From assembly GCA_900114885.1 (NCBI GenBank), contig FOUN01000001.1:496001-560000 (forward strand): a stretch of 64,000 bases of DNA, written 5' to 3'. Position 1 is the stretch's first letter. Every line of letters begins with the position of its first letter. Positions 26,436 through 35,313 of this stretch are shown in pieces. The notes below the pieces were generated by a model. That model had not been told where the DNA came from and did no database searches. It saw only the letters and a program-made list of their open reading frames with translations. Made by a program: the position numbers and the translations under genes. The DNA is from Psychrobacillus psychrodurans. GTDB taxonomy: Bacteria > Bacillota > Bacilli > Bacillales_A > Planococcaceae.

Positions 26436-27896
26436 ATGACAACGATAGCTAAAGAAAATACGTACTTGAATTATATAAATGGCGAATGGATTGCTTCGGA
26501 AACAGGAGAAACAGCCGAGAGTAAAAATCCGGCAAATAAGGATGAAGTAGTTGGTCTTTACCAACTATCTTCAGCCAATGACTTTGATCAGGCAGCTACT
26601 TCCGCAAGGAAAGCGCAAAAAGCATGGCGTAAGCTTACTGGAAATGTAAGAGGAGATTATTTACTAAAAGCTGCCACTATTTTAGAAGAACGAATAGAAG
26701 AAGTAGCAACCGCTATGACAAAAGAAATGGGTAAGACATTTGCAGAGGCAAAAGGAGAAACTGCTCGTGGGGTAGCTATCTTACGTTATTACGCAGGAGA
26801 AGGAATGCGACCAATTGGCGATGTAATCCCTCCTACTGATAGCGAAGCACTTATGTTCACAACTAGAGTACCTCTTGGTGTTGTTGGCGTTATTACACCT
26901 TGGAACTTTCCAGTAGCCATACCGCTGTGGAAGATGGCACCAGCACTTATTTACGGTAATACGGTTGTTATTAAACCAGCAAGTGAAACTGCGGTTACTT
27001 GTGCAAAAGTGATAGCGTGTTTGCATGATGCAGGAATTCCAGCAGGAGTTTTAAACATGGTGACAGGTTCTGGATCTTTAATTGGAACAGAAATGGCTAA
27101 TCATACTGAAATAGATGCGATTACATTTACAGGATCCAACGCAGTAGGCAAGCAGCTAGCACAAACAGCAATTTCAAGAGGTATTAAATACCAACTTGAA
27201 ATGGGAGGGAAAAATCCTGTAATTGTTGCGAATGATGCAGACCTAGATTTAGCAGTCGAAGCAACGATTAGTGGTGGATTAAGATCTTCAGGCCAAAAAT
27301 GTACAGCTACTAGCAGAGTTATTGTCCAATCAGAAGTTTATGCACAATTTAAAGATAAGCTACTACAAAAAGTGGCAGACATTACAATTGGAGATGGCAT
27401 GGAAGAAGGTACATGGATGGGCCCTTCCTCAAGCGAAAATCAGTTAAACACAGTACTCTCAGCTATTGCAAAAGGAAAATCAGAAGGGGCTACACTTCTC
27501 TTTGGAGGAGATAAAGTAGAAAAGGAAGGCTTGAATGGGTATTACGTTGAGCCGACGGTATTTGAAGACGTATCATCTACTATGACACTTGCTCGAGAAG
27601 AGATTTTTGGACCTGTTCTTGCACTTATGAAAGTAGATACGATTGAAGAGGCACTAGAATTGGCAAATGACTCAGAATATGGATTAAGCGCCTCTATTTT
27701 TACAACAAAAATAAGTAATATGCTTTCATTTATAAATGAAATGGATGCAGGGTTAGTGCGTATTAACGCTGAGAGTGCCGGAGTAGAATTACAAGCGCCA
27801 TTTGGTGGGATGAAACAGTCTAGTTCTCACTCTCGTGAACAAGGACAAGCGGCAAAAGAGTTTTACACGGCTATTAAAACAGTATTCATTAAATAA
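26436..27896 (+). CDS. Aldehyde dehydrogenase, probable 2,5-dioxopentanoate (alpha-ketoglutarate semialdehyde) dehydrogenase
   Basis: The ATG at 26436 follows AGGAGG at good distance; the longer frame lies within kdgD. The 486-residue enzyme has the NAD(P)-binding ALDH core, the PWNFPVAIP motif, the catalytic Glu in LEMGGKNP and the nucleophilic Cys in [10 protein letters not shown] (about residue 288). Directly downstream of kdgD it should oxidise 2-oxoglutarate semialdehyde to 2-oxoglutarate, feeding the TCA cycle, as the YcbC-YcbD pair does in Bacillus. Confidence 0.9.
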   Translation: MTTIAKENTYLNYINGEWIASETGETAESKNPANKDEVVGLYQLSSANDFDQAATSARKAQKAWRKLTGNVRGDYLLKAATILEERIEEVATAMTKEMGKTFAEAKGETARGVAILRYYAGEGMRPIGDVIPPTDSEALMFTTRVPLGVVGVITPWNFPVAIPLWKMAPALIYGNTVVIKPASETAVTCAKVIACLHDAGIPAGVLNMVTGSGSLIGTEMANHTEIDAITFTGSNAVGKQLAQTAISRGIKYQLEMGGKNPVIVANDADLDLAVEATISGGLRSSGQKCTATSRVIVQSEVYAQFKDKLLQKVADITIGDGMEEGTWMGPSSSENQLNTVLSAIAKGKSEGATLLFGGDKVEKEGLNGYYVEPTVFEDVSSTMTLAREEIFGPVLALMKVDTIEEALELANDSEYGLSASIFTTKISNMLSFINEMDAGLVRINAESAGVELQAPFGGMKQSSSHSREQGQAAKEFYTAIKTVFIK

Positions 27897-27925
27897 AGTG
27901 AAATCGTTAAGATGGAGGTGTAAGG

Positions 27926-28378
27926 GTGAATTACGAAGAGAAATTAGAAAGCAAAGGATATAAATTTCCAACACAAGCAAATAAGCGAATATTTGAAGCA
28001 GGAGTCAGAACTGGAAATTTAATTTTTGTTAGTGGTAATGCAGCGAAAGTAGAAGGTGTATTAAAATATAAAGGGATTGTAGGCGACACAGTTACGATGG
28101 AGCAAGCACAAGATGCTGGTAAAATTGCCTTTGTAAATTGTTTAGCAACAGTTAAAAATATGATAGGTAATTTGGATTCTATGAAAAGGATTGTTAATAT
28201 TAAAGGTTATGTGGCAAGTACTCCTGAATTCACTGACCAACCAAAAGTGATGGATGAAGTATCTGCATTGGCAATTGAGATATTTGGTGAAGTAGGAAAA
28301 CATAGTAGGGTTTCGCTTGGAACATCTTCACTACCAGAAGGAACACCTGTAGAAGTTGAAATTGTTGTTGAAGTGTGA
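27926..28378 (+). CDS. RidA/YjgF family protein
   Basis: The GTG start is set by GATGGAGGTG. The 150-residue protein has the Rid fold and the conserved arginine in HSRVSLGTSSLPEGTPVEVE (around residue 128), which binds the carboxylate of 2-imino acids in RidA. It may act as an imine/enamine deaminase, either for housekeeping or as a pathway step if the operon substrate contains an amino group. Confidence 0.88.
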   Translation: MNYEEKLESKGYKFPTQANKRIFEAGVRTGNLIFVSGNAAKVEGVLKYKGIVGDTVTMEQAQDAGKIAFVNCLATVKNMIGNLDSMKRIVNIKGYVASTPEFTDQPKVMDEVSALAIEIFGEVGKHSRVSLGTSSLPEGTPVEVEIVVEV

Positions 28379-28421
28379 TGAATGAACTAGACGCAAAATA
28401 ACTACAAAAGGAGTCTGACTG

Positions 28422-29393
28422 ATGAAAAATATGACCGATCTACCATTAGGTGTCAAACAATTATTTACGAGTATCACTCACTTGAAAGAAGGGGAAAAAG
28501 TACTGGTCATCACGGATGATGATAAAAGAGAGATTGGTGAATTTGTTTATAAATATGCCAAACAATTTTTTGAAACTTCCATGATTGTTATGCCTCCAAC
28601 TGAAGGACATGGTGCAGAACCGACAGAAGCTGTTATTGCAGCATTAAATAATTGTGATGTTGCATTTGGTGCTACTACTTACTCCTTGTATCATTCTAAA
28701 GCACGCTTAAGTACAAGTAAAAATGGACGACTACGATGGATTGGGCTTCAAGATTATGCTCTTCATATGTTCGAAAAAGGTGGACTAACTGCAGACTTCG
28801 ATGAAGTTACACGAGTTGTTAATCGAGTTGCACCATTTTATAAAGGCAAAACATTCACACTCACTGCTCCCGGTGGTACTAATATGGTTTGTAGCATAGA
28901 AGGACGTGAACCTGTGCTTGATCATGGAACGGCAACCGTGCCTGGTTCTGCTTCATTTCCTCCGAATGCAGAAGTTGCACTAGGACCAGTTGAAGGAACT
29001 GCAAACGGTGTATTGGTATTTGATGGAAGTATACCACACCCATTATTAAATTTAATCGAAGAACCGATAACATGCACAGTGAAGGACGGCTATATTACAG
29101 AGATAACCGGTGGACATGAGGCAGATATATTACGTAAGATGTTGGCTGACTTCAACGATTCAACTGTTTATAATATTGCGGAGCTTGGACTTGGACTCAA
29201 TAAAGAAAATTTCCTGTGTGGACATATGGCACCAGATGAAGGGTCATTTGGGAATATCCATATTGGTATTGGAAAGAATTTAAATTTTGGTGGGCATGTC
29301 GATTCGCCATTGCATTTAGATATGATTATTAAAACAGTTACCTGTAATATTGATGGGCGAGATATTATGAAAGATGGAGAATTGCTAGTTTAA
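28422..29393 (+). CDS. M29 aminopeptidase-T/NicX-like metalloenzyme
   Basis: The ATG follows AAAGGAGTCTG. The 323-residue protein resembles the COG2309 family that includes aminopeptidase T and 2,5-dihydroxypyridine 5,6-dioxygenase (NicX). Candidate metal ligands are the Glu of NAEVALGPVEGTANG (about residue 188) and the His and Asp of SPLHLDMI (about 298 and 300), matching the Glu...His-x-Asp pattern in NicX-type enzymes. Surrounding genes (RidA, semialdehyde dehydrogenase, TRAP importer) favour a small-molecule ring-opening or hydrolytic step over peptide cleavage. Reaction unproven. Confidence 0.72.
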   Translation: MKNMTDLPLGVKQLFTSITHLKEGEKVLVITDDDKREIGEFVYKYAKQFFETSMIVMPPTEGHGAEPTEAVIAALNNCDVAFGATTYSLYHSKARLSTSKNGRLRWIGLQDYALHMFEKGGLTADFDEVTRVVNRVAPFYKGKTFTLTAPGGTNMVCSIEGREPVLDHGTATVPGSASFPPNAEVALGPVEGTANGVLVFDGSIPHPLLNLIEEPITCTVKDGYITEITGGHEADILRKMLADFNDSTVYNIAELGLGLNKENFLCGHMAPDEGSFGNIHIGIGKNLNFGGHVDSPLHLDMIIKTVTCNIDGRDIMKDGELLV

Positions 29394-29407
29394 TAAATTT
29401 TGAGCAA

Positions 29408-29465
29408 AAACTCTTGGTGTGCTACTTAGGGATAGGCTAGTTAGAATACCAAGAGTTTCCTTTTG
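29408..29465 (+). terminator. Long-looped hairpin after the M29/NicX-like gene
   Basis: AAACTCTTGGT and ACCAAGAGTTT form an 11-bp perfect stem with a 29-base loop, followed by CCTTTT. It separates the enzyme genes from the TRAP genes, though read-through is possible. Confidence 0.7.
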
Positions 29466-29486
29466 CGAAATATATTTTGTATTTAA

Positions 29487-29500
29487 AGTAAGCGCTTACA
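29487..29500 (+). promoter_or_regulatory. cre box upstream of the second TRAP operon
   Basis: AGTAAGCGCTTACA matches the cre consensus at 13 of 14 positions and contains the perfect palindrome GTAAGCGCTTAC. It lies 36 bases before the binding-protein start, suggesting CcpA control. Confidence 0.75.
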
Positions 29501-29536
29501 ACTAAATGTCTAATCTATAAAGAATGGGGTGGCTGA

Positions 29537-30547
29537 ATGAAAAAGAAAAATAAATTTACAGCTATTATACTAGGTCTTTCATTGATGATATTGTTAGCTG
29601 GATGTTCTGCGTCAGCTAATGGAGCGGTAAGTAGTAAACGAATTATTAGTGTTGCAACCGTTCAACCTGAGAACCATGCAATTTATCTTGGTTTAAACGC
29701 ATTTAAAGAATATGTAGAAGAAGAAATGGGAGATAAATTCGAGATTAAACTGTTTACTAATGGTGTAATTGGTGGAAATTCGGAGGCACTCGAATTGTTA
29801 CAAATGGGATCACTAGATTTAGTTGCTACGAGTGGAAGTAATTTGGAAGCTTTTGCGAATGAGTATAAGATTTTTGGTTTACCCTATTTATTTAACGATG
29901 AAGCAAGCTTTCGTAAAGTGATGAACGATGAAGAATTTACAGATATAATTTATAATTCTACAGCTGACAAAGGAATCCAAGGTGTGGCTTGGTTTTCCAA
30001 TGGGGTAAATAATTTTTATGCTTCAAAGAAAATTGAAACTCCAGAAGACTTAAAGGGATTAAAGATTCGTGTTCAGTCTAGTGAAGCAAATGTGAAGCTC
30101 GTCCAAGGATTTGATGCGGCAGCTGTTGTTATGGCTTATGGGGAAGTGTATACAGCTTTACAGAACCGTGTTATTGACGCTGGTACTAATCCTGAGATGG
30201 CTCTAGTTGATATGAAGCATGGGGAGGTTGTAAAATACTATTCTCGCACAGAGCATCAGATTTTTACTGACATGCTTGTTGCAAATACAGACTTTTTAGA
30301 TTCGCTTTCGACAGAGGAAAGAGAAGTTTTCCAAGATGGATTTAAATTAAGTAGTCAAGTTGCAAATGAAGCATGGGACAAACGGATTACTGAAGTGACA
30401 GAAGAAGCAACGGAAATGGGTGTAGAATTCATCACTGTGGATAAAGGATTATTCGAAGAAATGCAAAAACCAGTTAAAGAGGAATTATTAATCTCCAACC
30501 CAGATTTGCAACCACTTTATGACAAGATTCAACAAATCCAAAACTAA
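29537..30547 (+). CDS. TRAP transporter substrate-binding lipoprotein (DctP family), second system
   Basis: The ATG follows GGGGTGGCTG. The signal peptide ends in the lipobox LLAGC at about residues 19-23. The 336-residue DctP protein contains KGLKIRVQSSEANVKLVQGFDAA, whose arginine is the family carboxylate ligand, and the GEVYTALQNRVIDAGTNPE hinge. It lacks close similarity by eye to the first DctP in this window. It should bind the organic acid degraded by the kdgD cluster. Confidence 0.9.
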   Translation: MKKKNKFTAIILGLSLMILLAGCSASANGAVSSKRIISVATVQPENHAIYLGLNAFKEYVEEEMGDKFEIKLFTNGVIGGNSEALELLQMGSLDLVATSGSNLEAFANEYKIFGLPYLFNDEASFRKVMNDEEFTDIIYNSTADKGIQGVAWFSNGVNNFYASKKIETPEDLKGLKIRVQSSEANVKLVQGFDAAAVVMAYGEVYTALQNRVIDAGTNPEMALVDMKHGEVVKYYSRTEHQIFTDMLVANTDFLDSLSTEEREVFQDGFKLSSQVANEAWDKRITEVTEEATEMGVEFITVDKGLFEEMQKPVKEELLISNPDLQPLYDKIQQIQN

Positions 30548-30561
30548 AGAAGGTGTATTTA

Positions 30562-31056
30562 ATGGAAATAGTAAAGAACATAATGGATAAGGTATTATCA
30601 GGTGTTTGCGCCGCTTTATTGTCTTTTATGACGCTACTAGCTACTTATCAAGTGATTACACGATATGTATTTAGTAGTCCAAGTACGATATCTGAAGATT
30701 TGTTGAGTTATTCCTTTGTTTGGGTATCTTTGCTCGGGACAGCGTTAGTATTTGGTCAAAAAGACCATATGAAATTATCTATATTTTCGGATAAGTTTAC
30801 AGGGATAAAGCTGTTTGCATTATCTATTTTTACCGAGTTACTCATCATGACTATTGCGGTAATTGTCTTTTTATTTGGAGGTACACAGGTTGTTGGAGTA
30901 GGCGCTATACAAATATCACCAACGTTAAATATTTCTATGGAATGGATTTATGTTGTGCTTCCAATAAGTGGCGTATTGATAGTTGTCTATAACGTCATTA
31001 ATATCATCCAATTAATCCAACGATTCACAGAAAGCAAAAAGGAGGGGATACTATGA
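30562..31056 (+). CDS. TRAP transporter small membrane subunit (DctQ family), second system
   Basis: The ATG at 30562 is set by AAGAAGGTG; a GTG at 30553 lies within that site. The 164-residue protein has four hydrophobic segments and the DctQ-like SEDLLSYSFVWVSLLGTALVFGQKDHMKL region. Its stop codon overlaps the start of the large subunit (ATGA). Confidence 0.88.
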   Translation: MEIVKNIMDKVLSGVCAALLSFMTLLATYQVITRYVFSSPSTISEDLLSYSFVWVSLLGTALVFGQKDHMKLSIFSDKFTGIKLFALSIFTELLIMTIAVIVFLFGGTQVVGVGAIQISPTLNISMEWIYVVLPISGVLIVVYNVINIIQLIQRFTESKKEGIL

Positions 31057-32360
31057 GTGTAGCTGTAACAGCAGGTTTGTTGATTTTCTTTACAATTGTT
31101 ATTCTATTACTTATCGGTATTCCAATAGGAATTACTCTCATTGTTGCCTCGATACTAGCGATTACACAAGTATTAGGTTTTTCTGCTGCTATTCCCTCAT
31201 CGGCTTTGAAAATGTTTCAAGGTATTAATATTTTTACTTTATTAGCCATTCCTTTCTTCATACTGGCAGGGAATATTATGAATAAAGGTGGTATAGCTGT
31301 ACGACTGATTAACTTAGCAACCGCTATGACTGGTAGAATACCAGGATCACTTGCTCAGACAAATGTAGTTGCAAATATGCTATTTGGATCTGTATCTGGT
31401 TCTGGAACAGCTGCCGTATCAGCAATGGGGTCTATTATGGGACCTATTCAAAAAAAAGAAGGCTATGATGAAAACTTTGCAGCTGCTATAAATATAGCAA
31501 CCGCTCCTACTGGATTATTGATACCACCGAGTACTGCTTTAATCACATATGCTTTGGTAAGTGGAGGCACTTCAGTGGCAGCTCTTTTTCTTGGGGGTCT
31601 AATTCCTGGTGTCTTATGGGGAATAAGTTGTATGATCGTAGCATTCTTTTATGCGAAAAAGAAAGGGTATGTTGGTAAAAAGCAAATATCCTTAAATGAA
31701 TTCCTAAAGGTTGCATTTGAAGCAATTCCAAGTTTATTACTAATCATTATTGTCGTTTTTGGCATTGTTGGAGGAATCTTCACTGCTACAGAAGGCTCTG
31801 CAATTGCAGTTGTCTATAGTTTGCTTTTATCTACTATATTTTATAAAACGATTAACTTAAAAGAATTATATGCTATTTTAGTAGAAAGTTCGAAGTTGTC
31901 TGCTATTATTATGTTTTTAATTGGAGCATCTAATATTATGGCTTGGGTAATGTCATTTACTGGAATCCCAGATATGATGGCAACCGTTATACTAGGTATT
32001 TCAGATAATCCAATTATCATTTTGTTAGCTATAAATATATTATTGTTGTTTGTCGGTACATTTATGGATCTTACACCGGCAATTTTAATTTTCACACCAA
32101 TACTACTACCTGTGTGTTTAGCATTAGGAATGACTCCTTTACATTTCGGTATAATGCTTACATTTAATCTTTGTATTGGAACTATTACACCACCTGTAGG
32201 GAATATTCTTTTTGCTGGTATTAAAGTTTCAAACGTAAAAGTGGAAAGAGTAATGCCGCACCTGCTCAAATTTTATGTAGCCATTCTTATTGTCCTTTTG
32301 CTAGTAACATATATTCCATGGTTTTCAACATTCCTACCATCTTTAGCTGGGGTAAGTTAA
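31053..32360 (+). CDS. TRAP transporter large permease subunit (DctM family), second system
   Basis: The start is preceded by AAGGAGGGG. The 435-residue membrane protein has the DctM motifs GSVSGSGTAAVSAMGSIMG, APTGLLIPPSTALITYA, ILIFTPILLPVC and NLCIGTITPPVGNILFAG. It completes the second Na+-driven TRAP importer. Confidence 0.93.
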   Translation: MSVAVTAGLLIFFTIVILLLIGIPIGITLIVASILAITQVLGFSAAIPSSALKMFQGINIFTLLAIPFFILAGNIMNKGGIAVRLINLATAMTGRIPGSLAQTNVVANMLFGSVSGSGTAAVSAMGSIMGPIQKKEGYDENFAAAINIATAPTGLLIPPSTALITYALVSGGTSVAALFLGGLIPGVLWGISCMIVAFFYAKKKGYVGKKQISLNEFLKVAFEAIPSLLLIIIVVFGIVGGIFTATEGSAIAVVYSLLLSTIFYKTINLKELYAILVESSKLSAIIMFLIGASNIMAWVMSFTGIPDMMATVILGISDNPIIILLAINILLLFVGTFMDLTPAILIFTPILLPVCLALGMTPLHFGIMLTFNLCIGTITPPVGNILFAGIKVSNVKVERVMPHLLKFYVAILIVLLLVTYIPWFSTFLPSLAGVS

Positions 32361-32380
32361 AAAAATTGAAGAAATAGATA

Positions 32381-32421
32381 AAAGAGAGATTGTAGTGGTA
32401 TAACGACTTCACTCTCTTTTT
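32381..32421 (+). terminator. Intrinsic terminator of the second TRAP operon
   Basis: AAAGAGAG and CTCTCTTTTT form the base of a stem-loop ending in T residues, just after the large-subunit gene. Confidence 0.75.
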
Positions 32422-32508
32422 ACATAGTAATGTGAAATTCCTTTGGGATTATAGTGTATAATTGTAATATAGAAAATCTCAAAAATATTTAAAGAAAGGT
32501 GGGATTTG

Positions 32509-33201
32509 ATGAAAGAGTATACAATGAACACCATACGTAGGAGTACTTTGTCTCAGCAGGTGCTGGAACAAATTATTTTTATGATAACGAGCGGACAGTT
32601 GAAGCCAGGCGATAAACTACCAGCCGAAATGGCATTGATGGAACAACTTGATGTAAGCCGTCCAGTATTACGTGAGGCTCTAGGGTCCTTAGAAACGTTA
32701 GAAATTATTACAAGAAGACCCCGGAGTGGTACATTTGTAAATGATAAAGTGGGGAGCAGTCCGTTCAAAGCAATGCTTGCATTGTCTATTAATAATATCC
32801 CTGCCGTTATTGAGGCACGTATGACTCTAGAATTGGGACTCGTCACAATTGCAGCTGAAAAAATATCTGATGATCAACTTGAAAAAATAAAAGAAACAAT
32901 TGACAGAATCCAAGAAAATCCAAATAGTGATTACGGAAAATTAGATAAGGAATTTCATCGGCTTATCGCGCAAAGTGCGAATAATCCTGTAGTTGAAGGG
33001 ATGATCGATTCCCTTCTTATCACACATGAAAAAACGGATAGCTTGATAACTTACCGTGAGCCGTCCATTACAATCGAGCATCACTTAGCTATATATGAAG
33101 CGTTGAAAAAAAGAGATCCTCATGAATCGTTCACTCAGATGTATAAGCATTTAAAATACGTAAGGAAGAAAATATTAGATGACTTTGAAAAAGAAAAATA
33201 A
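32509..33201 (+). CDS. GntR/FadR-family transcriptional regulator
   Basis: The ATG at 32509 is favoured over the adjacent TTG by the AAAGGTGGG site. The 230-residue protein has the GntR winged helix (VLEQIIFMITSGQLKPGDKLPAE and VSRPVLREALGSLETLEII, then RPRSGTFV) in the first 75 residues. A C-terminal FCD domain follows with the metal- or ligand-binding Asp/His pattern, including DKEFHRLIAQSANN and a later HLAIYEAL. By position it is the regulator of the kdgD-TRAP cluster. Confidence 0.9.
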   Translation: MKEYTMNTIRRSTLSQQVLEQIIFMITSGQLKPGDKLPAEMALMEQLDVSRPVLREALGSLETLEIITRRPRSGTFVNDKVGSSPFKAMLALSINNIPAVIEARMTLELGLVTIAAEKISDDQLEKIKETIDRIQENPNSDYGKLDKEFHRLIAQSANNPVVEGMIDSLLITHEKTDSLITYREPSITIEHHLAIYEALKKRDPHESFTQMYKHLKYVRKKILDDFEKEK

Positions 33202-33354
33202 TATAAATAAAACCCTTATTTAGGATAAAAAAAGATGAATATCAGGTTTTTTTAAGTAACGTATCTTAAAACTAGTAATATTTTAAATCTACAAAAAGAA
33301 ATAGAATTCTTCGTACTGGAAAAGTATAAGTTTCTTAGGACCAAATATCTTGTT

Positions 33355-33387
33355 GTAGCCGAAATGTTAAATTGGCTACTTTTTTTA
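33355..33387 (+). terminator. Intrinsic terminator after the GntR-family gene region
   Basis: GTAGCC and GGCTAC enclose a 13-base loop and are followed by eight T residues. It lies about 150 bases after the regulator stop codon. Confidence 0.75.
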
Positions 33388-33393
33388 TTAAGT

Positions 33394-33416
33394 GTCCCTG
33401 TGTAGCAAACAATTAG
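33394..33416. repeat. REP-like element copy 5 (left arm only)
   Basis: GTCCCTGTGTAGCAAACAAT then TAG; a solo arm seven bases after the terminator and 15 bases before copy 6, making a doublet. Confidence 0.8.
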
Positions 33417-33431
33417 GAGATTTTCATTTTC

Positions 33432-33487
33432 GTCCCTGTGTGAAAAACAATTCAGAATAGTGTTGAAATTGTGTCTTACACAGGGAC
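33432..33487. repeat. REP-like element copy 6, full palindrome
   Basis: This is the clearest complete unit: GTCCCTGTGTGAAAAACAAT at the left and TTGTGTCTTACACAGGGAC at the right pair over most of their length, with centre TCAGAATAGTGTTGAAA. It lies between two convergent operons and could fold in RNA on either strand. No other terminator is evident for the minus-strand ABC operon, so it may serve that role. Confidence 0.88.
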
Positions 33488-33518
33488 ACTCTCCGGAACT
33501 CCGACAAGGAACTCCCAC

Positions 33519-34193
33519 TTATACCAGTTCTTCCACAGCAATGCCTCTAGATTTTAGTAAATCAGCGTAGAATGGATCTTTTCCTAAGCAGTATATACGA
33601 TCACAAAAAGAGGTAATTTCGCTCATGTCGTGAGAGGTATAGATTATCATTTTTCCTTCGTTTTTTGCTAAGTTCACCAAATAATTTCCAATCTCTTCTT
33701 TAGATTTCATATCGATACCTACAGTTGGCTCATCGAGAAGGATTAAAATGGGGTCATGAATAAGACTGATTGCTAGATTTAGTTTTCTTTTCATTCCACC
33801 GGATAATGAATCCACTGGTTCATCCCATTTGTTTAGTTGCATATCAAGGCAGAGCTGTTTGCATTCTTCTAATGATCTTCTTTTCCAGGATAGCTTTTCA
33901 AAGAACATGAAGTTTTCTGCTACAGTGAATTCCTCCCATAAAGAAATTTCTTGAGGGACATAACCTATAATCTTACGGATGTTTTTAATATCTTTTGAAT
34001 AAGATTTATCCTCTAATATAATACTCCCATTAGATTGTGGTTGCACAGTAGCTAAAATTTCCAATAGAGTCGATTTACCTGCTCCATTTTCTCCAACTAA
34101 CCCGACAACTTCACCAGGTTTCACTATAAGGTTTACATCGTTTAATATTTTTTGTTTATGATAGCTTTTTTGTAGGGAATTTACTTGCAACAC
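33519..34193 (-). CDS. ABC transporter ATP-binding protein
   Basis: A GTG start follows AAAGGAGGT on the minus strand and lies inside the end of the permease gene. The 224-residue ATPase has Walker A GLVGENGAGKST, the Q-loop YVPQE, the signature LSGGMKRKL, Walker B LILLDEP and the H-loop YTSHD. It is of the DrrA/CcmA-like class that energises ABC-2 exporters. The gene is the third of the minus-strand set and powers the two permeases encoded upstream of it. Confidence 0.93.
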   Translation of the reverse strand: MLQVNSLQKSYHKQKILNDVNLIVKPGEVVGLVGENGAGKSTLLEILATVQPQSNGSIILEDKSYSKDIKNIRKIIGYVPQEISLWEEFTVAENFMFFEKLSWKRRSLEECKQLCLDMQLNKWDEPVDSLSGGMKRKLNLAISLIHDPILILLDEPTVGIDMKSKEEIGNYLVNLAKNEGKMIIYTSHDMSEITSFCDRIYCLGKDPFYADLLKSRGIAVEELV

Positions 34194-35313
34194 GCTGACT
34201 ACCTCCTTTAACTATTGTTATAACAATAATGAATGTTAAAAATGCATAAGCGATGCTACCATGTAATAATGAATAAACCGGACTGAAAGACTCTATCCAT
34301 GGCCATCTTCTTATAATAGAGTCTATTGGGATAAATGCCCCCCCACATATTGTAAGGATAAGGGAGATTGCAATGGAACTAATATAATAGAAGAAACTAT
34401 TAGTATAGTTTCTAGCAAGTAAAGCAGCTAGCATATTTATTGTGATCCGGAAACCAAGTAGCGCAATGATTAATCGTACATTTGGAGTTGCTAAATCTAG
34501 AAAGTGAAGAATAGATAGAGTGACTATATCCATAAAAAATAATAAAACCGTATAGAACAATAAATTCCAGGATATATAGCTATTTAACGACATTTTAGTA
34601 AATGTCCATCGCACCCTTATTTGTATACTATTTGCTTTCACTATCCAATCAAAAATAAATAATGTAGCAATGATTTGGAAAAAAGCCCATATTCCCCATA
34701 CAGATAGAAGGGAGCTACTTTCAATTTCTGTTTCAGTTGGTGTCCATTGGAAGGAAAAGCTTGTCGTAATTAGCTGTTTCTTTTCCTGTTTTTCTTTACT
34801 CGTTTTGAAAATTTCTTCTATATTCCATTCTTCACTGGAGCCATACTTTTCATATAACTTTTTAATTTCCGTAGAGGCTTTAGTACGTGTTGCTTCTTCT
34901 TGAACATATGAGCTAATCGTTTCTGCAACAGCAAAGTAAGCAAATGACCTATTGGATGAATATGCCTCAATGAGCTGAGAACGACGATTACTTACAATAT
35001 CTTTCTCATATCCATCCTTAATGACAAAAACACTATCGAGCTCATGTTTTTCTAATAGATCATTAGCTTTTTGAAGGTCTAGTCTATTAACTTGTAAATA
35101 ATCTGTATTCATAATACGTTGAACTAAAGCATCAGAAAGGACAGATTCATCTTCTATTACTAGTCCAATTGGTACCTTTGATTCATCGCCAAATTTATTT
35201 ACCGCACTGAAAGTCATTACAGTCAAAACAAGAGGTAGTATAAGCCAGGCTAATAAAACTTTCCACTCCTTACGCAGCCTCATCGCTTGTATCGATAAAA
35301 TACCTTTCATCAT
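34156..35313 (-). CDS. ABC-2 type transporter permease
   Basis: The ATG at 35313 overlaps the upstream permease stop by four bases (ATGA). The 385-residue protein has one N-terminal helix, a long extracytoplasmic domain of about 170 residues (GLVIEDESVLSDALVQRI ...) and five or six C-terminal helices, the layout of YhgE/Pip-like ABC-2 exporters. It is paired with a similar permease. Substrate unknown; antimicrobial peptide or lipid export is possible. Confidence 0.82.
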   Translation of the reverse strand: MMKGILSIQAMRLRKEWKVLLAWLILPLVLTVMTFSAVNKFGDESKVPIGLVIEDESVLSDALVQRIMNTDYLQVNRLDLQKANDLLEKHELDSVFVIKDGYEKDIVSNRRSQLIEAYSSNRSFAYFAVAETISSYVQEEATRTKASTEIKKLYEKYGSSEEWNIEEIFKTSKEKQEKKQLITTSFSFQWTPTETEIESSSLLSVWGIWAFFQIIATLFIFDWIVKANSIQIRVRWTFTKMSLNSYISWNLLFYTVLLFFMDIVTLSILHFLDLATPNVRLIIALLGFRITINMLAALLARNYTNSFFYYISSIAISLILTICGGAFIPIDSIIRRWPWIESFSPVYSLLHGSIAYAFLTFIIVITIVKGGSQRVASKFPTKKLS

